A stretch of 64,000 bases of DNA from the NCBI RefSeq assembly GCF_000737705.1, contig NZ_JPRH01000010.1:124001-188000 (forward strand). The letters run 5' to 3'. The DNA is from Chryseobacterium soli. Lineage in GTDB: Bacteria; Bacteroidota; Bacteroidia; Flavobacteriales; Weeksellaceae. This document shows positions 33,798 through 42,846 of the stretch, piece by piece. A program made the position numbers and the translations under genes. The notes beneath the pieces were generated by a model. It was given only the letters and a program-made list of their open reading frames with translations, was not told the origin of the DNA and did no database searches. How positions within the stretch are numbered: the first letter of the stretch is position 1; each line of letters opens with the position of its first letter.

Positions 33798-35609
33798 ATG
33801 ATAAAAAAGCTGGGAACCGCTGTTTTTCTTGGAACCATATTGACCATTCAGGCGCAGGAAAAAACAACAGACATAGAAAGTATTGAATTTCAGGGTAAAT
33901 TCATTTCTACGCCTTATAAAAGTGCGAACCAGAATATTACAGTCATCACCAAAGAAGATATTGTCAATTCTCCGGCGAACAGTATCGATGAAATTCTTCA
34001 GCAGGTTCCGGGAATGGATATCAGAAGGAGAGGAGCGAATGGAGTGCAGAGTGATATTGGTTTCAGAGGAAGCTCTTTTGAACAGGTATTACTCCTGTTA
34101 AACGGAATCAGAATGAATGATTCCCAGACCGGACACAATTCATTGAACATTCCGGTGGATCTTGATGATGTTGAGAAAATTGAGATTATAAAAGGACCTG
34201 CGGCAAGAAGATTCGGACAGAATGCATATGCCGGGGTTATCAATATTATTACTAAAATTAATCCGGGAAAGCATGTGAAGATCAGTGCCGATGGCGGAGA
34301 TTATGAGACCTATGGTTTCGGATTTAATGCTCAGCTGGGAAATGAAAAATTTTCCAATTCACTTCAGGCGAATTCCTCAACTTCGCAGGGATACATGTAC
34401 AATACAGATTACGAGATCAGAAATGTATTTTATCAGAGTAGATTAAGTATAAAGAATGGAGATTTAAAGTTGCAGGCAGGTTTTTCAGAGAAAAAATTCG
34501 GAGCCAATGGTTTTTATGCTTCCAAAACTGCAATAGATCAATATGAAGAAACCCAGGCTTCTATTGTGAGTGTCGCGCATCAGCAGACTTTCGGGAACCT
34601 GAAACTGAGTTCAAATGTGTACTGGAGAAGAGGACAGGATATGTATGTTTATCAAAGACAGAATCCCGATTTCTACAGAAATATGCACATTGGAAATAAT
34701 GCCGGTGGGGAAGTTAATTCCAGCTACCAATGGGGATTAGGAATAACCGGAGTTGGTGTTGAGCTAAGAAAAGAATTTTTAGCAAGTAATAATTTAGGAG
34801 AAAGAAACCGTTTTGTATCCCAGGTTTTCTTTGAACACCATTTTTCGCTGCTGGATAAAAAATTGAATATCAGTCCGGGAATTTCATGGGCCAATTATTC
34901 GAAAGAAGGAAATTTCTTCTATCCTGGTTTGGATGTAGGATATAATTTCAATCAAAATAATAAAGTATACGGAAATGTTGCTAAAGTTCACCGTGTTCCC
35001 ACTTTTACAGATCTGTATTATGTAAGCATGACAGAGCATGGAAATCCCAATCTGCTTCCTGAAAATGCGATTTCATCGGAAATTGGGTATCAGTTCCAAA
35101 ACAGCAGAATTCTGGCCAAGATCAGTGGTTTTATGAGGAATTCGAATAACTCTATCGACTGGGTGAAAAATGCCGCAAATGATCCAGTGTGGTATGCCCA
35201 GAACGTCGGAAAAATAGATACCAAAGGAATTGAAGCTGAAGTGAATCATAGGGTATTGGACTGGCTGAAATATTCTGTAGGATATACGTATCTGGACAGT
35301 AAGTTTAAAGAGTCTAACGGCTTTGTTTCACGATATATTCTGGACAACCTGAAGCATCAGCTGGTTACTAAACTGGAGACGAAATTTTTGAAATATTTCA
35401 CCAATGAATTGGTCTACCGGTACAATGAAAGGGTCAATTTAGGAACTTACAATCTTCTTGATGAAAAGCTTAGTTTTTCCAAGAAAGATTTTTCGGTATA
35501 TGTGTTAATCAACAATATTACCAATACGCAATACACGGAAGCTTTTGGAGTGGCAATGCCGCAAAGATGGTTTCATATAGGGTTTTCCTATAACATCAAT
35601 ATTAAGTAG
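33798..35609 (+). CDS. TonB-dependent receptor (BtuB-like)
   Basis: The 603-residue protein has a signal peptide (ending TIQAQ), a plug domain (about 45-150: ITVITKEDIVNSPANSIDEILQQVPGMDI, GFRGSSFEQVLLLLNGIRM, IEIIKGPAARRFGQNAYAGVINI) and a barrel to the last residue (WFHIGFSYNINIK). No carboxypeptidase-like N-terminal extension. Known: TonB-driven uptake of vitamins, metals or siderophores across the outer membrane. It is short for the family and resembles BtuB-like receptors. An ABC permease/ATPase pair is 12 kb away. Substrate not determined. Confidence 0.9.
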   Translation: MIKKLGTAVFLGTILTIQAQEKTTDIESIEFQGKFISTPYKSANQNITVITKEDIVNSPANSIDEILQQVPGMDIRRRGANGVQSDIGFRGSSFEQVLLLLNGIRMNDSQTGHNSLNIPVDLDDVEKIEIIKGPAARRFGQNAYAGVINIITKINPGKHVKISADGGDYETYGFGFNAQLGNEKFSNSLQANSSTSQGYMYNTDYEIRNVFYQSRLSIKNGDLKLQAGFSEKKFGANGFYASKTAIDQYEETQASIVSVAHQQTFGNLKLSSNVYWRRGQDMYVYQRQNPDFYRNMHIGNNAGGEVNSSYQWGLGITGVGVELRKEFLASNNLGERNRFVSQVFFEHHFSLLDKKLNISPGISWANYSKEGNFFYPGLDVGYNFNQNNKVYGNVAKVHRVPTFTDLYYVSMTEHGNPNLLPENAISSEIGYQFQNSRILAKISGFMRNSNNSIDWVKNAANDPVWYAQNVGKIDTKGIEAEVNHRVLDWLKYSVGYTYLDSKFKESNGFVSRYILDNLKHQLVTKLETKFLKYFTNELVYRYNERVNLGTYNLLDEKLSFSKKDFSVYVLINNITNTQYTEAFGVAMPQRWFHIGFSYNINIK

Positions 35610-35680
35610 ATGTTACGTTGATATTAATAAAAGTTAATATTAACAAATTGTTAAATAAATTAGATTTGCAAAAAATTTTT

Positions 35681-36397
35681 ATGAAACTTTTTTTAAGCCT
35701 GAGTTTAGTTTTCAGTATGTGTTTTTTTAAAGCGCAGGATCACATTTCCAGCTTCAATGCCGTGACTCTGACTTATAAGTTTCATCCCAAATTTTTCCTG
35801 TATGGGGAAGGCCAGCTTCGTGGTAATGAAGATTACACGTATCCTGATTACTACGAGATAAAAGGAGGAGTAGGATATAATCTTACCAAAAATCACAAAC
35901 CATTTGTAGGTCTTGGAAGATATGTTAACTATAAAAATCATGATTTAAGCAAAGAGGAATTCAGAATCTGGCTTCAGGATGTGATTGATCTGAAAAAAGG
36001 AATCGTAAAATTTGAAAACCGTTTTCGTATTGAAAAAAGCTGGTTTTATGAGCCGAATACTGATAAAACTTCTCAGAGAATGCGTTACCGTTACCGGCTG
36101 AATGTAAGTGTCCCTTTAAATTCAAAAACTATTCAAAAAGGAACTGTATTTGCGAATGGTTATGACGAAATATTCCTTGTAAGCCCAATGAAGCCCACTT
36201 TTGCAAGAAACAGGGTGTATGCCGGATTTGGATATCAGATCGACGATTATTTCGGAGTTCTTACAGGATATCTTTGGCAGCGTGAATTTGATGCTGCAGG
36301 AAACAGAAACCTACATTTTATCTATCTTGCTTTAAACATCAATATAGACGGAACAAAACATCCTGTAAAAACCTATGATTTCCCTGGGGCAGATTAA
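35681..36397 (+). CDS. DUF2490-family envelope protein
   Basis: From ATG 35681 the product is 238 residues with a signal peptide (MCFFKAQ) and beta strands of a small barrel (GEGQLRGNEDYTYPDYYE, FENRFRIEKSWFYE, RMRYRYRLNVSVPLN). The family (DUF2490) is thought to be outer-membrane located and its role is unknown. The frame is open to 35618, but the hydrophobic leader begins at 35681. It is 71 bases downstream of the receptor and probably in the same operon. It overlaps the convergent HD gene by 4 bases. Confidence 0.8.
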   Translation: MKLFLSLSLVFSMCFFKAQDHISSFNAVTLTYKFHPKFFLYGEGQLRGNEDYTYPDYYEIKGGVGYNLTKNHKPFVGLGRYVNYKNHDLSKEEFRIWLQDVIDLKKGIVKFENRFRIEKSWFYEPNTDKTSQRMRYRYRLNVSVPLNSKTIQKGTVFANGYDEIFLVSPMKPTFARNRVYAGFGYQIDDYFGVLTGYLWQREFDAAGNRNLHFIYLALNINIDGTKHPVKTYDFPGAD

Positions 36398-36840
36398 TAT
36401 TTTTCAGTCAGATAGCGATACGCTTTCAAATATTTATTAAATCTTTTAATATCTTTCGGAGTCAGCTCACGGTTGACTCTTCGCAGATCCATATTATCAC
36501 GCAGGTCATTCAGTTTTACGGCAACGGAAAGAGGTGATCTCTCAGTTCTTCTGATAAATTCATCATAATCTTCTTCCGGATCATATTTGGTAAGACAGCT
36601 TACTGCAAAAATGATATTTTCAGGGAAGCCTTCGCTTCTTAGAAATTCAAGACTGAATTCTTCAGGATGGTCTTCTACCACATCGTGTAAAACTCCAACG
36701 ATTTTTTCATCCATTGTTTTTCCGTAGTCCATTACGCGCATTACATGGGCAATGTAAGGGGCATGGTATTTATCAGTTTGTCCTTTATGTGCCTTATCGG
36801 CTATTTTTATTGCTCTGTGGAGCATTTCTTCTTTTGTCAT
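36394..36840 (-). CDS. HD-domain phosphohydrolase, small ppGpp-hydrolase-like
   Basis: The 148-residue protein is a single HD domain: AHKGQTDKYHAPYIAHVMRV with the first His, VGVLHDVVEDH with the HD pair, and VKLNDLRDNMDL with the final Asp. The order and spacing match the hydrolase half of RelA/SpoT and MESH1-like small alarmone hydrolases. Known members remove pyrophosphate from (p)ppGpp, and some hydrolyse NADPH; neither is proven here. It has no synthetase, TGS or ACT domain. It stands alone on the minus strand, its 3' end overlapping the DUF2490 gene. Confidence 0.82.
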   Translation of the reverse strand: MTKEEMLHRAIKIADKAHKGQTDKYHAPYIAHVMRVMDYGKTMDEKIVGVLHDVVEDHPEEFSLEFLRSEGFPENIIFAVSCLTKYDPEEDYDEFIRRTERSPLSVAVKLNDLRDNMDLRRVNRELTPKDIKRFNKYLKAYRYLTEKY

Positions 36841-37091
36841 TCCAAGGGAAAATAGGATACAAAAATAAAAAATGTGAGAAATAATAAAGCATTTTTTTAA
36901 GAAATTATTTTTACATGTTCTTACCGCTCTGTTTACTTGATAAATAAGTAGCTAAACTTTTGTATTTTGAATATTATTTGGTCTGCAAAACGAATGTTTA
37001 TCAGGAAAATTCAGTGAACTACAATAATTAAAAATTGTAGTAGTGTTAAAGAAATCTTAAAAAATATGATTAAAATCATAAAAAATGTCTA

Positions 37092-37120
37092 TTGTATTGA
37101 TATAAAAGAAATTATTTTTG
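37092..37120 (+). promoter_or_regulatory. Promoter of the small outer-membrane protein
   Basis: TTG at 37092-37094 and TATTTTTG at 37113-37120 are 18 bases apart, and the box is 24 bases before the ATG at 37145. Upstream, 36841-37091 shows nothing else. Confidence 0.75.
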
Positions 37121-37144
37121 TCACTCAAAATTTAAAACACATTT

Positions 37145-37729
37145 ATGAAAAAATTATTTTTAACCGGGGCGATTGCCTTTTTCGGGTTAGCTAGTGCTCA
37201 AAAAAACACATTATTAGTAGGCGGTAACATCGCATACAGCTCTACCAAAAATACAGATGCACTCAACAATTCAGGTACTACAAACAAGTTCGAATTTTCT
37301 CCGACAGTAGGATATCAGTTTGCCGATCATTGGACTGCAGGGGTTAACGCTTCTTTTGGTACGAACAAAATATCGGATGCTTATAAAGTGAATACGGACA
37401 AAATAGGAGGGTTTGTAAGATATGCCCAGCCTTTTAACGATACATTTGCCATATATGGCGACCTAGGGATTGGATATCAGGGTCAGAAAGCTACCCAAAC
37501 GATACTGAATCAGGATTTTGTTTCTAAGGCTAATGGGATGTATGTACAGTTCACACCGGCTTTATTCATCAATTTTAAGAACAGTTTCGGACTAAACTTT
37601 AATATCGGGGGAATTGGATATAACAATTTGAACGATAAGAATTCTGATGCAAAAACCAGCACATTCGATTTTTCTTTTGGTAAATCCATTAACATTGGTA
37701 TTTCAAAAAATTTCGGACTTAGAAAATAA
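37145..37729 (+). CDS. Small outer-membrane beta-barrel protein
   Basis: The 194-residue protein has a signal peptide (GLASAQ, residues 1-19) and about eight amphipathic strands (TLLVGGNIAYSS, SPTVGYQFADHWTAGVNASFG, GFVRYAQPFNDTFAIYGDLGIGYQG, FDFSFGKSINIGIS). It ends GISKNFGLRK. Known: the OmpW/OmpX-like 'porin family' of flavobacteria; functions vary and include stress and adhesion. Single gene with a strong promoter and terminator, so probably abundant. Confidence 0.85.
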   Translation: MKKLFLTGAIAFFGLASAQKNTLLVGGNIAYSSTKNTDALNNSGTTNKFEFSPTVGYQFADHWTAGVNASFGTNKISDAYKVNTDKIGGFVRYAQPFNDTFAIYGDLGIGYQGQKATQTILNQDFVSKANGMYVQFTPALFINFKNSFGLNFNIGGIGYNNLNDKNSDAKTSTFDFSFGKSINIGISKNFGLRK

Positions 37730-37744
37730 GGAATGGTACTTTAT

Positions 37745-37786
37745 AAAAAACGAGCTGTCTCAACCGGGGCAGCTCGTTTTTTTTCT
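37745..37786 (+). terminator. Terminator after the outer-membrane protein
   Basis: AAAAAACGAGCTG pairs with CAGCTCGTTTTTT across a 12-base loop, followed by more T. A strong stem with a long T-tract. Confidence 0.85.
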
Positions 37787-37943
37787 TTCTCCCTGAATTG
37801 TATGACGTTAGCTCAAATTCATAAAAGTTTTTAAAAATTGTAGAGAGGCTCGAAGAAATGAAGTATTTTTATACAGCCTGGAATAGCTGATCTGATGGGC
37901 TATTTTACAAATTTTTAAACAAAAAAAAAGAAATTGCTGAATT

Positions 37944-38786
37944 ATGGAAATTAGGAATTTAAAAGGTACTTCGGTCGAAGAATTGGTTGCTGTTTTTAAT
38001 CGGTCATTTTCAGATTATATTGTGCCTTTCAGATTAACTGTTGAGCAATTGAAATCTAAAATTATAGCGGAAGATATCAAACCTGAATTATCTCTGGGTG
38101 TTTTTGAATCTGGTAAAATCATAGGATTTATGCTTCATGGCTTAAGAAATAATACAGCTGTACCAACAGTTTATAATGCCGGAACCGGAGTAATACCCGA
38201 ATACAGAGGAAAAGGATTAGTCGGTGCAATGTATGAAGAATTGCTTCCGCACTTACAGGAGTTACATATTAAAAAGATGATTCTTGAAGTAATACAGGAA
38301 AATAAACCCGCTGTTAGAGCCTATGAAAAAATAGGGTATACCGTTTCGAGGAAACTGGACTGTTTTTCAGGAAAACTGGATATTCTGAAATCCAATAAAG
38401 AAGTGACGGTACAATCGGTTTCTGAATTTCAGTGGGATACATTTATGTCTTTCTGGGATATACTTCCATCCTGGCAAAATACGGTTCAGACGATAGAAAA
38501 TGGTAAAAGTCTATACACTACCGCTGTAGCATATAGGGATAATGTACCTGTAGGATATGTCATTTTCAATGCGGAATCAGGAAAGATCCATCAGTTTGCA
38601 GTGTCTGCTGACTACCGTAGAATGGGAATTGGCAGCAGCTTATTTGAATGGATTAATACAGCGAGAAAAGGTCAGGAGGTGTATGTCTATAACGTAGACC
38701 ATGATTCTGATTCTTCCCTGGGATTTTTACAGAAAATCGGGCTTTCAGAAAAAGTAGTACAGTTTGAAATGAGTAAAGAGATTTAA
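37944..38786 (+). CDS. Tandem GNAT-domain acetyltransferase
   Basis: The 280-residue protein has two GNAT modules. The first (about 1-150) has the acetyl-CoA loop YRGKGLVGAMYEEL and MILEVIQENKPAVRAYEKIGY. The second (about 160-280) has FAVSADYRRMGIGSSLFEW and SSLGFLQKIGL. Double-GNAT proteins often have one active and one structural domain, but both loops look intact here. Substrate unknown. Single gene with its own terminator at 38824. Confidence 0.87.
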   Translation: MEIRNLKGTSVEELVAVFNRSFSDYIVPFRLTVEQLKSKIIAEDIKPELSLGVFESGKIIGFMLHGLRNNTAVPTVYNAGTGVIPEYRGKGLVGAMYEELLPHLQELHIKKMILEVIQENKPAVRAYEKIGYTVSRKLDCFSGKLDILKSNKEVTVQSVSEFQWDTFMSFWDILPSWQNTVQTIENGKSLYTTAVAYRDNVPVGYVIFNAESGKIHQFAVSADYRRMGIGSSLFEWINTARKGQEVYVYNVDHDSDSSLGFLQKIGLSEKVVQFEMSKEI

Positions 38787-38823
38787 TAATAATCAACTCA
38801 ATTTTTTACCATCAACAATATAA

Positions 38824-38849
38824 AAAAGCGTCTCATTTGAGACGCTTTT
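38824..38849. terminator. Shared terminator between GNAT and acyl-CoA dehydrogenase genes
   Basis: AAAAGCGTCTC pairs perfectly with GAGACGCTTTT across ATTT. It lies between convergent genes and also ends the beta-oxidation operon on the minus strand. Confidence 0.8.
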
Positions 38850-38871
38850 GAAATCAAATATATATAAAAGA

Positions 38872-40647
38872 CTAATAAGCTCCTTTTTCTACATAGTGAG
38901 CGGCAATTTTTTCAGTTAAGGCCACTACATTCGGATGGTTGGTATATTTTGTGAACCTTCTTAATCCGGAAAGCATCATTCTCTGTTCGTCACCCTCAGC
39001 GAAAGAAATAATTCCTTCTTTAGCGGCCACATTGATTTTCTCTACTGCTTTATAAAGGTTCAATTGAGCCATTGCTGCTTCCACAGAATCCTGAGAGAAG
39101 TGTTTTTCTGCTCTTAATACTGCTGATTCTGCCATGTAGATCTGGTTAAGAATTTCAGAAGCATTCAATAATAGATGCTGCTGTTTTTCAATATCCATCA
39201 TGAATTTTTGAAGGGCTGCACCGGAAACCATTAAAAATACTTTTTTAAGGTTCGCGATAATTGCCTTTTCTTCACTCATAAACGCTGAATAATCCGGAAC
39301 TTCAAATGATGGGATCCCGATCAGTTCTTTGCTGATAGCCATTGCAGGAGAAAGAAGGTCTAATTCTCCTTTCATTGCTCTTTTTATTAGCATTCCAACC
39401 GCAAGAAGTCTGTTGATTTCATTTGTTCCTTCATAGATTCTTCCAATTCTTGCATCTCTCCATGCAGCTTCCATTGGAGTGTCTTCTGAGAATCCCATTC
39501 CACCATAGATTTGGATTCCTTCATCGGCTGTATTTTGAGTAAGATCAGAAACAAAAACTTTCAGAATAGAAGCCTCTACCGCGAATTCTTCAACTCCTTT
39601 TAGTTCAGCCTGTTGATGATCCATTCCGCCGGAAACCAATTCTTCAATTTTGTCTTCAACATTTTTTGCTAAACGATAAGAACCAGCTTCACTTACAAAA
39701 ACCCCAGTTGACATTTCTGCCAATTTCTTTCTGATTGCACCGAAAGTTGAGATTGAAACGCCAAACTGTTTTCTCTCGTTTGAATATTGAATCGAGTGAT
39801 TTAGGATTCTTCTTTGTCCGTCAAGGTTTGCTGCAGCTAATTTAATTCTGCCAACATTCAATGCATTCAAAGCGATTTTGAAACCATTGTTTCTTTCACC
39901 CAACATATTCTCTACAGGAACTTTCATATCATTGAAGAAAACCTGACGAGTAGAAGATGAACGAATACCTAATTTATGCTCTTCTTCACCAAATGTTAAA
40001 CTGTTTGGATCTTCTAATTCTGAACGGTTTATGACAAAACCTGTGATATTTTTATCATCATCAATTTTAGCAAACAAAGTGAAAGTATCTGCAAAACCTG
40101 CATTTGAAATCCACATTTTTTGCCCGTTGATGATGTAATGTTTTCCATCTTCGGATAATTTTGCTCTTGTTTTTCCTGAGTTTGCATCAGAACCAGCATC
40201 CGGTTCAGTCAAACAATACGCTCCGAATTTTGTACCTGTAGCTAAATCCGGAAGATATTTCTTTTTTAATTCTTCACTTCCGTAAAGAAGAGTTGGTAGT
40301 GTTCCGATTCCGGTATGGGCTCCATAAGCTGTTGCTAATGAGCCGTTTCCTCCTGAAACATAATCACAAGCCAGCATTGTGCTCACAAATCCCATTCCAA
40401 GGCCGCCATATTCTTCAGGAACGGTAATTCCTAACAATCCCATTTCGCCTAATTTGCGCATTGTTTCTTCTGTCAATGCATAGTCTTTTTTCTCGAAACG
40501 ATCGTGGTGCGGAATAACTTCTCTATCAATAAATTCTTTCGCAGAATCACGAAGCATTTTTTGCTCTTCACTCAATTCTTCAAGAGTGAAAATTTCATTT
40601 ACAGGGATTTCCTTGATCAGGAATTCTCCTCCTTTTAATGTAGCCAT
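38872..40647 (-). CDS. Acyl-CoA dehydrogenase of the beta-oxidation operon
   Basis: The 591-residue protein has the ACAD core: helical N-domain, YCLTEPDAGSDANSGKTRA in the flavin domain, MWISNAGFADTF, GIRSSSTRQVFF, and the catalytic Glu in RIYEGTNEINR. The extra ~150 C-terminal residues mark the larger bacterial type seen in Bacteroidota fad operons. Known: first step of fatty-acid beta-oxidation, giving trans-2-enoyl-CoA. It is the last gene of the operon, downstream of a thiolase and a small membrane protein. The usual catalytic Glu contrasts with the Asp variant at 26188. Confidence 0.95.
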   Translation of the reverse strand: MATLKGGEFLIKEIPVNEIFTLEELSEEQKMLRDSAKEFIDREVIPHHDRFEKKDYALTEETMRKLGEMGLLGITVPEEYGGLGMGFVSTMLACDYVSGGNGSLATAYGAHTGIGTLPTLLYGSEELKKKYLPDLATGTKFGAYCLTEPDAGSDANSGKTRAKLSEDGKHYIINGQKMWISNAGFADTFTLFAKIDDDKNITGFVINRSELEDPNSLTFGEEEHKLGIRSSSTRQVFFNDMKVPVENMLGERNNGFKIALNALNVGRIKLAAANLDGQRRILNHSIQYSNERKQFGVSISTFGAIRKKLAEMSTGVFVSEAGSYRLAKNVEDKIEELVSGGMDHQQAELKGVEEFAVEASILKVFVSDLTQNTADEGIQIYGGMGFSEDTPMEAAWRDARIGRIYEGTNEINRLLAVGMLIKRAMKGELDLLSPAMAISKELIGIPSFEVPDYSAFMSEEKAIIANLKKVFLMVSGAALQKFMMDIEKQQHLLLNASEILNQIYMAESAVLRAEKHFSQDSVEAAMAQLNLYKAVEKINVAAKEGIISFAEGDEQRMMLSGLRRFTKYTNHPNVVALTEKIAAHYVEKGAY

Positions 40648-40674
40648 ATGTTTTTTTGTTTTTTAATTTTGAGA

Positions 40675-41217
40675 TTATTCAATTATTTTAAACATACTTG
40701 GATATTCCAAAGAATATTTAAGGTTAATTTTTTGCTTTATTATATATTTCTTATCTGGATTATTGAGTTCAAACTCGAACTCTTGATCATTAATTTTATA
40801 ATGTAAATATGCAACAGGTTTTTTGCTATATCTTAGCGGAATACTGTCTGTTTTAGATATAATACCTTCAATGGTTTTTGTTTGTGAAGAATCTAAAAAA
40901 TGATTTTTTCTTTTTTCAGATAATTCCAGCGAAATAAAAACTGTACTGAAAATTAAAATTAGAATTGTAATAATAAATAAAGAACTTAAAATAACATATC
41001 TAATTTTTTTCCAAGGATTAAAAAAGAAGTTCCCAGGATCTTCACCAGCTATTCTTTCATATACAGGCAATGTTAATCCTATATAACTAAATAATAACAA
41101 AAGAATGAATATAACAGAAATGCTGTAACTTTTATAATCATAATTATAACCAAAGAAATAAATTATTAATATTATTGAAAGGATAATAAATATGGAAATC
41201 TTTTTACCTGTTGACAT
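40675..41217 (-). CDS. Hypothetical membrane protein within the beta-oxidation operon
   Basis: The 180-residue protein has three hydrophobic segments (about 8-26, 30-50 and 74-95) and a soluble C-terminal part (VAYLHYKINDQEFEFEL). I do not recognise a family; it is weakly DUF3592-like at its C-terminus. Twelve bases after the thiolase stop and 27 before the dehydrogenase start, so it is co-transcribed. Base composition is more AT-rich than its neighbours, which hints at later insertion into the operon. Confidence 0.6.
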   Translation of the reverse strand: MSTGKKISIFIILSIILIIYFFGYNYDYKSYSISVIFILLLLFSYIGLTLPVYERIAGEDPGNFFFNPWKKIRYVILSSLFIITILILIFSTVFISLELSEKRKNHFLDSSQTKTIEGIISKTDSIPLRYSKKPVAYLHYKINDQEFEFELNNPDKKYIIKQKINLKYSLEYPSMFKIIE

Positions 41218-41229
41218 TTATTTATAAAT

Positions 41230-42408
41230 CTAAAGCAATTCAAAAATTGAAGCTGCTCCCTGTCCTGTTCCCACGCACATAGAAACCATTCCGTACTTGT
41301 TTCCACGTCTTCTCATTTCGTCAAGAAGCTGAACGGTTAATTTGGTTCCTGTACATCCAAGCGGGTGACCAAGAGCGATTGCTCCTCCGTTGACATTTAA
41401 AATATCAGGGTTTAAACCTAATTCTTTTTTGATTGCCACTGACTGAGAGGCAAATGCTTCATTTAATTCGATTAATTCAATATCTTTTAGTTCTAAACCA
41501 GCCTGTTTTAAAGCTTTTGGAATCGCATAAATCGGTCCCATTCCCATAATTCTTGGTTCAAGACCTGCAGCAGCATATGCTACTAATCTGGCTTCCGGCT
41601 CGAGTCCTAATTCTTTCACCATTTCTTCGCTCATTACCATTACAAAAGCTGCTCCGTCACTCATTTGAGAAGAGTTTCCGGCTGTTACGCTTCCTCCATT
41701 GGCAAATACAGGTCTTAATTTTGCTAAACCTTCTAAGCTTGTATCTTTTCTTGGACCTTCATCTACTGAGAAATCAAACTTTTTAGTCTGCATTTTCTGA
41801 TTCTCATCCAGGAAATTATATTCTACAGGAATCGAAACGATCTGGTTGGCAAATTTACCCTCAGCATTAGCTTTTAAAGCCTTCATGTGAGATTCAAAAG
41901 CGAACTGATCCTGTTCCTCTCTTGTAATATTATATTGTTTTGCAACTTCTTCGGCAGTGTAACCCATTCCCCAATAATAATCAGGGTTTGTTTTTGCAAT
42001 TTCCGTTTCAGGTACCGGTTTATAACCCCCCATCGGAATATAAGACATTGATTCTGTACCTCCTGCAATAATACAATCAGCCATTCCTGCCTGAATTTTT
42101 GCAGAAGCAATTGCAATCGCCTCACTTCCTGATGCACAATATCTGTTTACTGTAACTCCGGGAACTTTGTCTGTATTTAAACCCATTAAAGAAATTAAAC
42201 GGGCAACGTTTAAGCCTTGTTCAGCTTCAGGCATTGCATTTCCTACAATAAGGTCATCGATTCTGTTTTTGTCTAATTGCGGGAGTTCAGCCATTAATTT
42301 TTCAATTACGGTTGCCGCCATTACATCGGGACGAGTAAAGCGAACAGAACCTTTAGGTGCTTTTCCTACCGCTGTTCTAAATCCTTTTACTATATATGCT
42401 TGTTTCAT
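41230..42408 (-). CDS. fadA: Acetyl-CoA acyltransferase (3-ketoacyl-CoA thiolase)
   Basis: The 392-residue thiolase has the active-site Cys in VNRYCASGSEAIA near residue 90, the GGTESMSYIPMG loop, GHPLGCTGTK with the His and the final CVGTGQGAA with the second Cys. Length and order match FadA-like thiolases. Known: last step of beta-oxidation, cleaving 3-ketoacyl-CoA to acetyl-CoA. Its leader holds 21-bp repeats (42412-42453), and the gene upstream is an S23-type protein inserted between the FadB-like gene and this one. Confidence 0.95.
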   Translation of the reverse strand: MKQAYIVKGFRTAVGKAPKGSVRFTRPDVMAATVIEKLMAELPQLDKNRIDDLIVGNAMPEAEQGLNVARLISLMGLNTDKVPGVTVNRYCASGSEAIAIASAKIQAGMADCIIAGGTESMSYIPMGGYKPVPETEIAKTNPDYYWGMGYTAEEVAKQYNITREEQDQFAFESHMKALKANAEGKFANQIVSIPVEYNFLDENQKMQTKKFDFSVDEGPRKDTSLEGLAKLRPVFANGGSVTAGNSSQMSDGAAFVMVMSEEMVKELGLEPEARLVAYAAAGLEPRIMGMGPIYAIPKALKQAGLELKDIELIELNEAFASQSVAIKKELGLNPDILNVNGGAIALGHPLGCTGTKLTVQLLDEMRRRGNKYGMVSMCVGTGQGAASIFELL

Positions 42409-42411
42409 TTT

Positions 42412-42453
42412 ATGTAAAATGTATTATGTACAATGTAAAATGTACAGTGTACG
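42412..42453 (-). repeat. Two imperfect 21-bp tandem repeats before fadA
   Basis: ATGTAAAATGTA occurs at 42412 and 42433, 21 bp apart, followed by similar TGTAC-rich text (about 17 of 21 bases shared). They fill the gap between the S23 gene stop and the fadA start. Similar TGTA-rich sequence is seen on the other side of the S23 gene near 42825-42850. Confidence 0.6.
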
Positions 42454-42831
42454 TTAGTTAGAATAATTTTGTTTTAACCTAATTATCATATTTTGGATAT
42501 GTCTGATGTCGCTCATTAGTGATTCAAAGTCATCTTTATTGATGAAATCCAGATCATTAGCAATAATGACCTGTGTTTCAAATTCAAAAGAAGAACCTAA
42601 TGCGATGTTTAAGAATTGGCAAAACTGAGGATTGGTATCTCTTCCTGCTCCTTCAGCAATATTAGAAGGTATTGAATAAAGACTTCTTCTTGACTGTGAT
42701 GTCAATCCAAATAATTCGTCTTTAGGGAAATTCTTAGAAATAATATAATACTCCTTACAAAGTAGAATAGATTTTTTCCAGACTTCCAATTCTCTAAAAT
42801 TATGCATGCCAATACTTTTTACACTATACAA
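42454..42831 (-). CDS. S23-type four-helix-bundle protein
   Basis: The 125-residue protein has the S23 pattern: NFRELEVWKKSILLCKEYY near the N-terminus, FPKDELFGLTSQSRRSLYSIPSNIAEGAGR and FLNIALGSSFEFETQVIIAN. Known: this family was first found in intervening sequences of 23S rRNA and also includes the Avd protein of diversity-generating retroelements; free-standing copies of unknown role are common in Bacteroidota. It splits the FadB-like and FadA genes of a beta-oxidation operon and is flanked by TGTA-rich repeats. No reverse transcriptase or variable repeat is nearby. Confidence 0.88.
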   Translation of the reverse strand: MYSVKSIGMHNFRELEVWKKSILLCKEYYIISKNFPKDELFGLTSQSRRSLYSIPSNIAEGAGRDTNPQFCQFLNIALGSSFEFETQVIIANDLDFINKDDFESLMSDIRHIQNMIIRLKQNYSN

Positions 42832-42846
42832 CCGACATTATACAAA

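Noticed and set aside
42454..42831. Part of a diversity-generating retroelement (Avd is in the same family)
   Set aside because: No reverse transcriptase, template repeat or variable repeat was seen nearby.
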